NCBI GenBank assembly: GCA_910587135.1
Contig: CAJULF010000059.1
Coordinates: 1 to 16,077, forward strand
Direction: 5' to 3'
Origin: an uncultured Oscillospiraceae bacterium
Lineage (GTDB): Bacteria > Bacillota > Clostridia > Oscillospirales > Ruminococcaceae
DNA length: 16,077 bases
How positions within the stretch are numbered: position 1 is the first letter of the stretch; each line of letters begins with the position of its first letter. Under the pieces are notes generated by a model that did no database searches, had not been told where the DNA came from, and worked only from the letters and a program-made list of their open reading frames with translations. Shown here in pieces: positions 7,135 through 13,768 of the stretch. The position numbers and the translations under genes are program-made.

Positions 7135-7320
7135 AGAGGTCTGATGTGTGTTCGTGCAGTGGGTTTGGCAGTTTACGCAATGGTCAATCGGAAACGAACC
7201 GGAGATAGGGGACATTGACCCCTTATGCGCCTTGCGTAACAAGGTGCTTGGTTAAGCGGAAGCGCCGCACCCGCCTACGCTCACTTTTGGAATAAGGAAA
7301 CCAAAACCGCTCCTCTCTTT
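7135..7320 (+). ncRNA. ssrS: 6S RNA-like structured non-coding RNA
   Basis: A roughly 186-nt gene-free block directly downstream of a good promoter folds into a single closed structure. AGAGG (7135-7139) pairs with CCTCT (7312-7316). GGTTTGG (7162-7168) pairs with CCAAAACC (7301-7308). TTACGCAA (7173-7180) pairs with TTGCGTAA (7232-7239), enclosing GGTCAAT/ATTGACC (7182-7188 with 7214-7220) and CGG/CCG. Small hairpins such as GCGG/CCGC occupy the 3' side. The 5' CTGATGTGT, the length, the terminal closing stem and the 3' GCGG-AGCGCCGCACC segment resemble Firmicutes 6S RNA. 6S RNA mimics an open promoter and binds the housekeeping RNA polymerase. The identification is by remembered resemblance; the structure and promoter are seen directly. 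Another structured RNA class is possible. Confidence 0.6.
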
Positions 7321-7376
7321 ATGTGGAAACTTAGAGCGCAAGTGCAGCCTTAAAAATGGGCAATCAAAGGCAGTGA

Positions 7377-7399
7377 AAGCGGTCATGAATTGACCGCCT
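7377..7399 (+). repeat. 23-bp palindromic direct repeat, left copy
   Basis: AAGCGGTCATGAATTGACCG plus CCT, containing the inverted repeat GCGGTCA/TGACCGC. An identical copy at 7592-7614 lies on the other side of repeat element P1, so the two flank it as direct repeats. Confidence 0.85.
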
Positions 7400-7412
7400 C
7401 AGCTTGTAGAAA

Positions 7413-7586
7413 AAGCCTATTTGCCGCGCAATGTCGGCGCATGAAATTTCAAAAAGTGTCATAATTTGCTGTGCAAATTATGACCGGTTTCCGCAAACGC
7501 GCGGAGTGAGCGCAGCGAACGGCGCGTGCTTGCGGAAATTTTGAAATTTTTTTTAATAATCCGCTCTAAGTCAACCTTTATATACA
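7413..7586 (+). repeat. Palindromic repeat element P, copy P1
   Basis: A roughly 174-bp element with unique ends (AAGCCTATTTGCCGCG on the left; TCAACCTTTATATACA on the right). The core is a folded unit. The outer stem AAATTTCAAAA (7444-7454) pairs with TTTTGAAATTT (7539-7549). Arm 1 GTCATAATTTGC (7458-7469) pairs perfectly with 7473-7484. Arm 2 TTTCCGCAA (7488-7496) pairs with TTGCGGAAA (7530-7538), capped by the GC-rich GGAGTGAGCGCAGCGAACGG. Related copies occur at 9886-10030, 15731-15902, 15921-16031 and, internally deleted, 15673-15731. A degenerate right half may follow at 7625-7670. It looks like a non-coding REP/MITE-type element. Confidence 0.85.
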
Positions 7587-7591
7587 GTCCG

Positions 7592-7614
7592 AAGCGGTCA
7601 TGAATTGACCGCCT
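7592..7614 (+). repeat. 23-bp palindromic direct repeat, right copy
   Basis: Identical over 23 bp to 7377-7399, starting five bases after the right end of P1. Confidence 0.85.
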
Positions 7615-7674
7615 GCGCATGATTTTTCCGAAAGCCGCAGTGGTGCGGACAAATTTTCAAACAAATTCTTTTAT

Positions 7675-7835
7675 GGCAATACCGCACAAAGCTTGTGCGC
7701 AGATTGCGCCGTCAGATTGTACAAGTTCGACTCCGGCGGGTCAACGCCCGCCAAGGAGAACTTGTGCAATATGACGGAAAATATGCAGGCAATATGCGTA
7801 CAAAGCGCAAAGCGCGGGCGTTGTGCGGTGTTGCC
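7675..7835 (+). mobile_element. MITE-like element M, copy M1, upstream of the vanR-like gene
   Basis: A 161-bp element bounded by terminal inverted repeats GGCAATACCGCACAA (7675-7689) and TTGTGCGGTGTTGCC (7821-7835), with 14 of 15 positions matching. It is flanked on both sides by TTAT, a possible 4-bp target duplication. A second copy in inverse orientation lies at 13793-13953. Shared internal blocks include AGCTTGTGCGCAGA, GCGCCGTCAGATT, GAACTTGTGCAA and GGAAAATATGCA. No transposase is encoded. Its right end is 18 bp before the response-regulator start, so it forms that gene's leader. Confidence 0.8.
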
Positions 7836-7853
7836 TTATATTAGGAGAATAAA

Positions 7854-8549
7854 ATGGAACAAAAAATATTGGTCGCGGACGACGAAACGGAGATAGCCGA
7901 CCTTGTTGAGGTGTATCTGAAAAACGAGGGCTACTCGGTTATAAAGTGCCATAACGGAACAGATGCGCTCAAATGCGCTCGGGAGAACGAAATAAGTCTT
8001 GCCGTGCTGGACGTGATGATGCCCGATATAGACGGCTTCGCGCTGCTTCAGCGGCTTAGAACGGAATACGTTTTTCCGATAATAATGCTTACGGCAAAGG
8101 TTGAGGATATGGACAAGATAACCGGGCTTACGCTCGGAGCGGACGATTATATAACCAAGCCGTTCAACCCTCTGGAGCTTGTGGCGCGGGTAAAGACCCA
8201 GCTTCGGCGCTATACCCGATACAACACCGCCGACCCTCGCAGAGAAGTAACTGAGATTGATGTGCGCGGTCTGCATATAAACAACAGCTGCCACAAATGT
8301 ACTCTTAACGGAGAGGAAATAACGCTTACGCCGATAGAGTTCAATATTTTGTGGTATCTGTGCCGTCACAAGGGCAGCGTTGTTTCCTCGGAGGAGCTTT
8401 TCGAGCAGGTCTGGGGCGAAAAATTCCTCGACAGCAACAACACCGTTATGGCGCATATCGCGCGGCTGCGTGAAAAGCTTCATGAGCCGCCGCGGCGTCC
8501 GAAGTATGTAAAAACGGTATGGGGGGTGGGTTATACAATTGAAGGCTGA
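7854..8549 (+). CDS. OmpR/PhoB-family response regulator, VanR-like
   Basis: A 231-residue two-domain regulator. The receiver domain (1-120) has the acidic pair Asp9/Asp10, phospho-acceptor Asp53 (VLDVMMPD), Thr80 (IMLT) and Lys102 (TKPF). The winged-helix DNA-binding domain (about 130-231) contains LTPIEFNILWYLC and ends KYVKTVWGVGYTIEG. Wording such as EIADLVEVYLKNE, MDKITGLTLGADDYITKPF and VVSSEELFEQVWG is very close to VanR of glycopeptide-resistance clusters. AGGAG at 7843-7847 supports the start. The stop overlaps the kinase start by 11 bp, so the pair is co-translated. No vanH, vanA or vanX homologue is visible, so it most likely controls other cell-envelope functions. Its leader is made of the M1 element. 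Confidence 0.93.
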   Translation: MEQKILVADDETEIADLVEVYLKNEGYSVIKCHNGTDALKCARENEISLAVLDVMMPDIDGFALLQRLRTEYVFPIIMLTAKVEDMDKITGLTLGADDYITKPFNPLELVARVKTQLRRYTRYNTADPRREVTEIDVRGLHINNSCHKCTLNGEEITLTPIEFNILWYLCRHKGSVVSSEELFEQVWGEKFLDSNNTVMAHIARLREKLHEPPRRPKYVKTVWGVGYTIEG

Positions 8550-9645
8550 AGAACAAACCCCGGTTATCCGCCGCAGAAGCCGCGTATCCAAGCGTATCAT
8601 CGTTCAGTATTTTATTGTGATGGCAGGATTTGTACTGCTGTTGGCGCTGGGTGTTTTCGGCGGAATATTTATCTGCCAGCAGGTCATATGGTACAACAGC
8701 GATCCGCTGTATCATATATTGCTGTTTATAAGGCATAATATTCTGCTTATCGTCGGCGGGATAATTCTGACGGGCTGGGCGGTGATAACCTATTTTTTCA
8801 TGGCAAGACCGCTGAAATACATTGACGAGGTGGTTTCCGCGGCAGAGCAGCTGGCAATACCCAACGAAAGAGAGATAATACTCAGTAAGGCTCTGTACGA
8901 GGTGCAAAACGAGCTGAACCATGTGCGGACGCGCGCTTTGAGCGACTCGACGATGGCAAAGGAGGCGGAAAAGCGAAAGAACGATCTTATAATTTATCTC
9001 GCGCACGACCTGAAAACGCCTCTCACCAGTGTGATAGGATATCTTACCCTGCTGCGCGATGAGCCGCAGATATCCCCCGAAACCCGTGCGCGTTATACCG
9101 GAATAGCGTTGGATAAGGCAGAGCGTCTGGAGCAGCTTATAAATGAGTTTTTCGACATAACCCGATTCAGCCTTACCACACTGACGCTTGAGCAGGAAAG
9201 AATAAATCTAAGCTTTATGCTGGAGCAGACCGTGAGCGAATTCTACCCCGTGCTTTCCGAAAAGGGGCTGAGCTGGAAAACGGATATAATGCCCGATGTG
9301 GAGCTGCTGTGCGACCCCGACAAGCTTGAAAGGGTATTCGACAATCTGGTGAGGAACGCTGTGAATTACAGCTATCCCGACAGCGAAATAGAGCTTACAA
9401 TGTCTGCCGACGATAAAAACGTGACGATATCCTTTAAAAACCGCGGAAGAACAATTCCACCCGAAAAGCTGGATAAAATTTTCGAGCAGTTTTTCCGTCT
9501 GGATTCCTCCCGCTCCACGGGAACGGGGGGAGCGGGTCTCGGGCTTGCTATTGCGAAAGAAATAGCGGCGCTTCACGGCGGAAACATATACGCTCAGAGC
9601 AGCGGCGAACGCACTGTGTTCACGCTTGTACTGCCGATTTTTTAG
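8539..9645 (+). CDS. Membrane sensor histidine kinase, VanS-like
   Basis: A 368-residue kinase starting at TTG 8539 inside the end of the response regulator (11-bp overlap), with a G-rich ribosome site at 8521-8530. Two membrane segments (about 20-47 and 65-87) enclose only a short extracellular loop of about 17 residues, so the signal is probably sensed at or in the membrane. A linker and coiled coil (90-145) lead to the DHp domain with phospho-acceptor His156 (YLAHDLKTPLTSVIGYL). The ATPase domain follows, with N box VFDNLVRNAVNYS, a phosphate-contact segment EKLDKIFEQFFRLD, and G box TGGAGLGLAIAKEI. Sequence wording resembles VanS of enterococcal clusters. It phosphorylates the adjacent regulator. 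It ends TAG, followed directly by TGA. Confidence 0.92.
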   Translation: MKAEEQTPVIRRRSRVSKRIIVQYFIVMAGFVLLLALGVFGGIFICQQVIWYNSDPLYHILLFIRHNILLIVGGIILTGWAVITYFFMARPLKYIDEVVSAAEQLAIPNEREIILSKALYEVQNELNHVRTRALSDSTMAKEAEKRKNDLIIYLAHDLKTPLTSVIGYLTLLRDEPQISPETRARYTGIALDKAERLEQLINEFFDITRFSLTTLTLEQERINLSFMLEQTVSEFYPVLSEKGLSWKTDIMPDVELLCDPDKLERVFDNLVRNAVNYSYPDSEIELTMSADDKNVTISFKNRGRTIPPEKLDKIFEQFFRLDSSRSTGTGGAGLGLAIAKEIAALHGGNIYAQSSGERTVFTLVLPIF

Positions 9646-9663
9646 TGATAAAGAATAAGATGC

Positions 9664-9700
9664 GGCGCATTGGGATTTCAATGCGCCTGAATTTGTTTAT
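9664..9700 (+). terminator. Terminator of the two-component operon
   Basis: GGCGCATTG (9664-9672), six-base loop, CAATGCGCC (9679-9687), a perfect 9-bp stem starting 18 bp after the kinase stop. It is followed by a moderately T-rich tail (TGAATTTGTTT). Confidence 0.65.
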
Positions 9701-9718
9701 GGGGCTGCTCAAAAGCGG

Positions 9719-9765
9719 ATTTTAAAAAATATTTCAAAATTTCTGCTATTTATGTGCCGACTTTG
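9719..9765 (-). repeat. Degenerate partial P element in reverse orientation
   Basis: TTTTAAAAAATATTTCAAAA, then TTTCTGCTATTTATG, resembles the reversed right half of element P, as at 15921-15955. The remainder of 9766-9885 is AT-rich with no coding signal I can support. Confidence 0.4.
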
Positions 9766-9885
9766 CGTTTCCATAGACTTTTTCCGCATACTTGCGTATT
9801 GAAGCTCAAATATGTCTTTATTAAACAAAAGATAAATCTATCGGTTTGCGGAATGTGCATATTGGCAGCACAATTTCAGCGTATT

Positions 9886-10030
9886 AAATTTTAAAAAGCA
9901 CGCATTTTCCATTTGGCAAATGCGTGCGGTTTCCGGCAGGCATGCGGAGTGCTTAACAGCAGCATGGAGTATGACTGGAGGAAATTTTGAATTTTTTTAA
10001 ATAATTAACTTAAGGTCAACCCTTATATAG
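9886..10030 (+). repeat. Palindromic repeat element P, diverged copy P4
   Basis: It has the same architecture as P1. A left AAATTTTAAAAAG leads to arm 1, GCACGCATTT (9898-9907), which pairs perfectly with AAATGCGTGC (9918-9927). The GGTTTCCG arm-2 start follows, then GGAAATTTTGAATTTTTTTA and the tail GTCAACCCTTATATAG. The arm-1 sequence shares nothing with that of P1, yet remains a perfect hairpin. The remaining bases up to 10200 are AT-rich without recognisable features. Confidence 0.65.
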
Positions 10031-10203
10031 CTTGTATATTATAATAGCTATGCAAACTTCATGATGATATTTAACTTTTTTGCATAAAAAGCGTACCAAG
10101 CGCATTTTTACTCGTAACGATTGAGCGGATTGTTGACAATGCACAAAAACGATCAGAAAAAATGTAAAAAAGAGAGAAAAGGCAAAAAATGCTTTTTACT
10201 ATA

Positions 10204-10232
10204 TTGACAAAATTATTTCCATATGTTAAAAT
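10204..10232 (+). promoter_or_regulatory. Promoter of the glucose PTS operon
   Basis: A perfect TTGACA (10204-10209), a 17-bp spacer and TAAAAT (10227-10232), preceded by TGT as an extended -10. Transcription is predicted near 10239, about 20 bases before the RAT hairpin. Confidence 0.85.
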
Positions 10233-10260
10233 AAATTTAACAAATTGATGGTGATTTATA

Positions 10261-10300
10261 TTGGAGTGTAACCTTTCCTTACGGACTTGGGCATGACCAA
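10261..10300 (+). promoter_or_regulatory. RAT ribonucleic antiterminator for GlcT
   Basis: A 40-nt hairpin with the two internal loops typical of a BglG/SacY/GlcT-family target. TTGG (10261-10264) pairs with CCAA (10297-10300). The first internal loop is AGTGTAA opposite GCATGA. CC (10272-10273) pairs with GG (10289-10290). The second loop is TT opposite CTT. TCC (10276-10278) pairs with GGA (10283-10285) around TTAC. The GGGCATGA segment resembles the ptsG RAT. Its 3' CCAA is also the first part of the terminator stem, so the two structures exclude each other. Confidence 0.8.
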
Positions 10301-10346
10301 CTTTTATACGGGCGTATTGTGTTGCCGTATCTAAGTTGGTTTTTTT
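10297..10346 (+). terminator. Leader terminator controlled by the RAT
   Basis: CCAACTT (10297-10303) pairs with AAGTTGG (10333-10339). The inner ATACGG (10306-10311) pairs with CCGTAT (10325-10330). Seven T residues follow at 10340-10346. It overlaps the RAT by four bases, the standard antitermination layout. When open, it stops transcription 34 bp before the glcT start codon. Confidence 0.9.
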
Positions 10347-10380
10347 GTTTTATAAAGTATTTTCAAAGGCGGTATTTGAT

Positions 10381-11226
10381 ATGAGTATGAAGATCGTAAA
10401 AGTTATAAACAACAATACTGTCTGTGTGCTTGACCAAAAAGGAAAAGAGCAGATAATGTCAGGAAAGGGCATAGGCTTCGGCAAAAAATACGGAGATACG
10501 GTTGATAATACGCGTATTGAAAAGATATATATGATAACGGATTCGGTTCTGCGTAAAAAGCTGATTTAAAGCCTGGCGGAGATACCGTACGAGTATATCA
10601 AGCTCACCGACGATATGGTGAAGTATATTTCTGCGGCTGTCAATGTTCCGCTGAACGGTTCGCTGATTGTAACGCTTTCCGATCATATCGCGTTTGCTAT
10701 TGAACGCCAAAAGCAGGGCATGGAATTCACAAATCCGCTTATGGACTCAATCCATGAATGTTTCCCCGATGAACTGGCTCTCGGCAGATATTGTCTGAAC
10801 GAGATAAAGGATAAGCTCGGCGTGGAGCTTATAGATGATGAAGCGGGTTTTATCGCGATGCACATAATTAACGCGGGAATGGGAACAAATATGGGGCAGG
10901 TTCCGGATATAACCAAAATGATAAACGAGTGTGTTGAGATTACCGACACCTTTTATTCGGGCAGGATAGACAAATCCACGATCGCATATGACAGGTATCT
11001 TGTACATCTGAAATATCTTGCGAAGCGGCTGTTCAGTTCGCAGGAGCTGCCGAATGTGCTCAGCCGCGACGAGGATATATTAACGCTTGTGCAGCTTAAA
11101 TTCAAGAAACATTATAAATGCGCAAAAAGCTTGCGGGACTATATTCTGAAAAACTTCTCGAAAATGCTTACCGAAGATGAGCTTCTCACACTTGCCATCC
11201 ACCTCAGAAAGATTGGCGGACAATAA
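10381..11226 (+). pseudogene. glcT: GlcT/LicT-type transcription antiterminator interrupted by a stop codon after the RNA-binding domain
   Basis: One frame of 282 codons has the layout and length (281 aa) of BglG/SacY-family antiterminators. The CAT RNA-binding domain is residues 1-56 (KIVKVINNNTVCVLDQKGKE, GKGIGFGKKYGD), followed by PRD1 and PRD2. TAA at 10567-10569, codon 63, interrupts it in the linker, with no frameshift. Translation should give a 62-residue CAT-only protein. The PRD part is well preserved, with the regulatory histidines in LSDHIAF, FIAMHII, YLVHLKY and LAIHLRK, so the stop appears recent. An internal ATG at 10615 has no ribosome site. AAAGGCGG at 10365-10372 supports the start. 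It precedes ptsG, as in Bacillus, but here the RAT and terminator lie upstream of glcT itself. The gap 11227-11280 contains only a small hairpin (TATCGC/GCGATA). Confidence 0.88.
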
Positions 11227-11295
11227 AACGTTAAAAATTATCGCTGTCGGTACCAGGCGATAGTAAATATATTCTTATTTGAAGGAGGCGTTTGT

Positions 11296-13431
11296 ATGAA
11301 GGATAAAGTATTTGGCGTTTTACAGCGCGTCGGACGTTCGTTCATGCTTCCGATAGCGCTGCTGCCCGTGGCAGGACTTCTGCTTGGAATAGGCAGCTCG
11401 TTTACAAATCCGACTACCATTGAAACATACAATCTCGGCGGCGTAATATATGAGGGCGGAGTATTGTATACTGTTCTCGACATCATGAGCAAAACAGGAA
11501 GCGCCGTTTTCGACAACCTGGCGCTGCTGTTTGCGATGGGCGTCGCAATAGGCATGGCGAAAAAGGAAAAAGAGGTCGCGGCGCTTTCGGGCGCTATCGC
11601 CTATCTTGTTATGAACACCGCAATAAGCGTTCTGATAATGGCAAACGGCGGAGCTGAAGCCATGGCGGCAAACTCCACTACATCGGTGCTCGGCATCACA
11701 ACGCTGCAAATGGGCGTATTCGGCGGTATCATAGTTGGCTTGGGCGTTGCGGCGCTGCACAACAGGTTTTACAATATCGAGCTCCCGCAGGTGCTTGCGT
11801 TCTTCGGCGGCACAAGATTTGTCCCGATAGTCTGCACTGTTGTGTATCTTGTTGTCGGTATCATCATGTTCTTCCTCTGGCCGTTTGTACAGCTCGGCAT
11901 TTCCAAGCTTGGGGTGCTGGTTTTGAATTCGGGCTATGCGGGAACATGGATATACGGTATTCTGGAGCGTGCACTTATCCCGTTCGGACTGCACCATGTT
12001 TTCTATATGCCGTTCTGGCAGACCGAGCTTGGCGGCTCTATGATCATCGACGGCAGCGTGGTAACGGGTGCGCAGAACATCTTTTTCGCGGAGCTTGCAT
12101 CCAAATCCACCGACGTTTTCTCGGTGTCAGCAACAAGGTTTATGTCGGGCAAATTCCCGTTTATGATATTCGGGCTGCCCGCTGCCGCATTCGCTATGTA
12201 CAGAGCCGCAAGACCCGAAAAGAAGAAGGTAGTGGGCGGTCTGCTGATGTCGGCGGCACTTACCTCTATGCTGACGGGTATAACCGAGCCGCTGGAGTTC
12301 ACGTTTATATTTGTAGCGCCTTTGATGTATGGGGTGCACTGTGTTCTTGCCGGTCTTTCGTATATGCTTATGCACATTTTCAACGTCGGCGTCGGCATGA
12401 CGTTCTCCGGCGGCGCGATCGATCTCACGCTGTTTGGAATTCTCCAGGGCAATCAGAAAACAAACTGGATATGGATAGTCATTATCGGTCTGATTTACGC
12501 GGTGGTTTATTACTTTGTATTCTATTTTATGATCACAAAAATGAACCTTGCGACTCCGGGCCGTGAGGCGGACGATATTGAGCCGAAACTCTACCGCCGC
12601 AGCGACGTTGAAGCCGCCAAATCCGATAAATCCCCGGGCGGCGGCGCTGATATCGTAAGCGCGCTTATTCTTAAAGGGTTGGGCGGAAAAGGCAACTTGT
12701 CCGATGTTGACTGCTGTGCGACAAGACTAAGAATTACGGTAATTGATGTCGGAAAGGTAGTTGACAGCCTGCTTAAGCAAAGCGGAGCGTCGGGAGTTAT
12801 CCGCAAGGGCAACGGAGTACAGGTCATCTACGGACCGAGAGTTTCCGTTATAAAGTCAAATCTTGAAATGTTTATAGATTCCCCTCAGTCCGACGACCCC
12901 GACAGCATTCTCGGCGGAACCGGAACGCACACCGAAGAAAAACCGAAGCAGGAACAGACGGCTTCGCCCGCGAACGCCGCTTCAATAGTTATGTGCTCAC
13001 ATCTTAACGGCACGGTTGTCAGAATCGAGGATGTTGAAGATGATGTTTTTTCACAGAAAATACTCGGCGACGGAATTGCCGTAGAGCCGTCTGAGGGTAA
13101 GCTGTACGCGCCCTGCGCCGGAAAAGTGGATTCTGTATTCGATACCAAGCATGCAATAAATATTCTCTCAACTGATGGGGCGGAGGTGCTCCTGCATATC
13201 GGAATAGATACCGTAAAGCTTGGCGGAAAACACTTTGAAGCGCACGTTACGGACGGTCAGGAAATCAAAAAGGGCGATTTGCTTATCAGCTTCGATATCG
13301 AGGCGATAAAGGCGGAGGGCTGCAAAGTCACCACGCCGCTTATCATCGGCAACACAGACGAATATTCGGCAATCACACCTGCCGCGCAGGGAAAAATTTC
13401 GGCGGGTGACGAAATAATCAAAATCAATTGA
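11296..13431 (+). CDS. ptsG: Glucose-type PTS permease EIICBA
   Basis: A 711-residue three-domain permease that imports glucose and phosphorylates it to glucose-6-phosphate. The EIIC membrane domain (1-420) contains MLPIALLPVAGLLLGIG, VFDNLALLFAMGVAIGMA, LIPFGLHHVFYMPFW and TGITEPLEF, and ends KMNLATPGRE, the same wording as Bacillus PtsG. The EIIB domain (about 450-527) carries phospho-Cys474 in VDCCATRLRI; here Cys473 precedes it, where Ala is usual. The EIIA domain (565-711) has His619 (DTKHAI) and phospho-His634 (VLLHIGIDTVKL). Domain order is C-B-A with an acidic, Pro/Gln-rich linker (528-563). GGAGG at 11284-11288 supports the start. HPr follows after 13 bp. Maltose or GlcNAc cannot be excluded as a substrate, but glucose is favoured by sequence and operon. 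Confidence 0.95.
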   Translation: MKDKVFGVLQRVGRSFMLPIALLPVAGLLLGIGSSFTNPTTIETYNLGGVIYEGGVLYTVLDIMSKTGSAVFDNLALLFAMGVAIGMAKKEKEVAALSGAIAYLVMNTAISVLIMANGGAEAMAANSTTSVLGITTLQMGVFGGIIVGLGVAALHNRFYNIELPQVLAFFGGTRFVPIVCTVVYLVVGIIMFFLWPFVQLGISKLGVLVLNSGYAGTWIYGILERALIPFGLHHVFYMPFWQTELGGSMIIDGSVVTGAQNIFFAELASKSTDVFSVSATRFMSGKFPFMIFGLPAAAFAMYRAARPEKKKVVGGLLMSAALTSMLTGITEPLEFTFIFVAPLMYGVHCVLAGLSYMLMHIFNVGVGMTFSGGAIDLTLFGILQGNQKTNWIWIVIIGLIYAVVYYFVFYFMITKMNLATPGREADDIEPKLYRRSDVEAAKSDKSPGGGADIVSALILKGLGGKGNLSDVDCCATRLRITVIDVGKVVDSLLKQSGASGVIRKGNGVQVIYGPRVSVIKSNLEMFIDSPQSDDPDSILGGTGTHTEEKPKQEQTASPANAASIVMCSHLNGTVVRIEDVEDDVFSQKILGDGIAVEPSEGKLYAPCAGKVDSVFDTKHAINILSTDGAEVLLHIGIDTVKLGGKHFEAHVTDGQEIKKGDLLISFDIEAIKAEGCKVTTPLIIGNTDEYSAITPAAQGKISAGDEIIKIN

Positions 13432-13444
13432 GGAGGGCACTTTT

Positions 13445-13702
13445 ATGAAAACATTCAGCTATACCGTTAAGGATGAGGTAGGAATTCACGCAAGATCCGC
13501 GGGTCTGCTTGCGAAGAAAGCAAAGGAATTTCAGAGCACGATAACCCTTGAAAAGGACGGCAAATCTGCCGCTGCGACCAAGCTTATGGCTGTTATGGGC
13601 ATGGGCGTTAAGTGCGGGGATACCGTGAACGTTACCGTCGAGGGCACGGACGAGGATACCGCGGCAGCGGCAATGGAGGAGTTCTTTAAGTCCAATTTCT
13701 GA
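13445..13702 (+). CDS. ptsH: PTS phosphocarrier protein HPr, without regulatory Ser46
   Basis: An 85-residue cytoplasmic phosphocarrier that takes phosphate from EI on His15 (VGIHARSAG) and passes it to EIIA. The usual Pro18 of the HARPA motif is Ser18. The kinase-target region, normally KSIM at 45-48, reads TKLM, so position 46 is Lys instead of Ser. This HPr should not be phosphorylated there by HPr kinase and cannot act as a Ser-P corepressor of CcpA. Thr45 is a possible substitute site, but there is no direct support. AGGAGGG at 13431-13437 supports the start. It follows ptsG by 13 bp and precedes ptsI by 284 bp. Confidence 0.94.
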   Translation: MKTFSYTVKDEVGIHARSAGLLAKKAKEFQSTITLEKDGKSAAATKLMAVMGMGVKCGDTVNVTVEGTDEDTAAAAMEEFFKSNF

Positions 13703-13768
13703 TATTTCAGCACCGCTTCGACAGAGCGGAGGTTTTGTCGGGGCTTTGGGAAACAATGAAATGAATTT

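Noticed and set aside
7413..7586. CRISPR-like array from repeated palindromes
   Set aside because: Copies are far apart and about 170 bp long, without regular short repeats and spacers, and no cas gene is present.
7693..7896. A small open frame over element M1 and the start of the response regulator
   Set aside because: It is a translation of the repeat running out of frame into the vanR-like gene. A similar frame in M2 on the other strand is explained by repeat identity.
7836..9006. Long minus-strand frames over the two-component genes
   Set aside because: They are antisense shadows of strongly conserved receiver and kinase domains, with no ribosome sites or recognisable domains.
7854..9645. 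Vancomycin resistance locus
   Set aside because: Only the regulator and sensor resemble Van proteins; no ligase, dehydrogenase or dipeptidase gene is present.
560..10569. Stop-codon reassignment or general suppression, suggested by in-frame TAG and TAA in two genes
   Set aside because: Other genes here end properly at TAA (ptsI), TAG then TGA (sensor kinase) and TGA (ptsG, ptsH, response regulator) with family-typical lengths. The in-frame stops hit only two genes, both plausible decay or regulatory targets.
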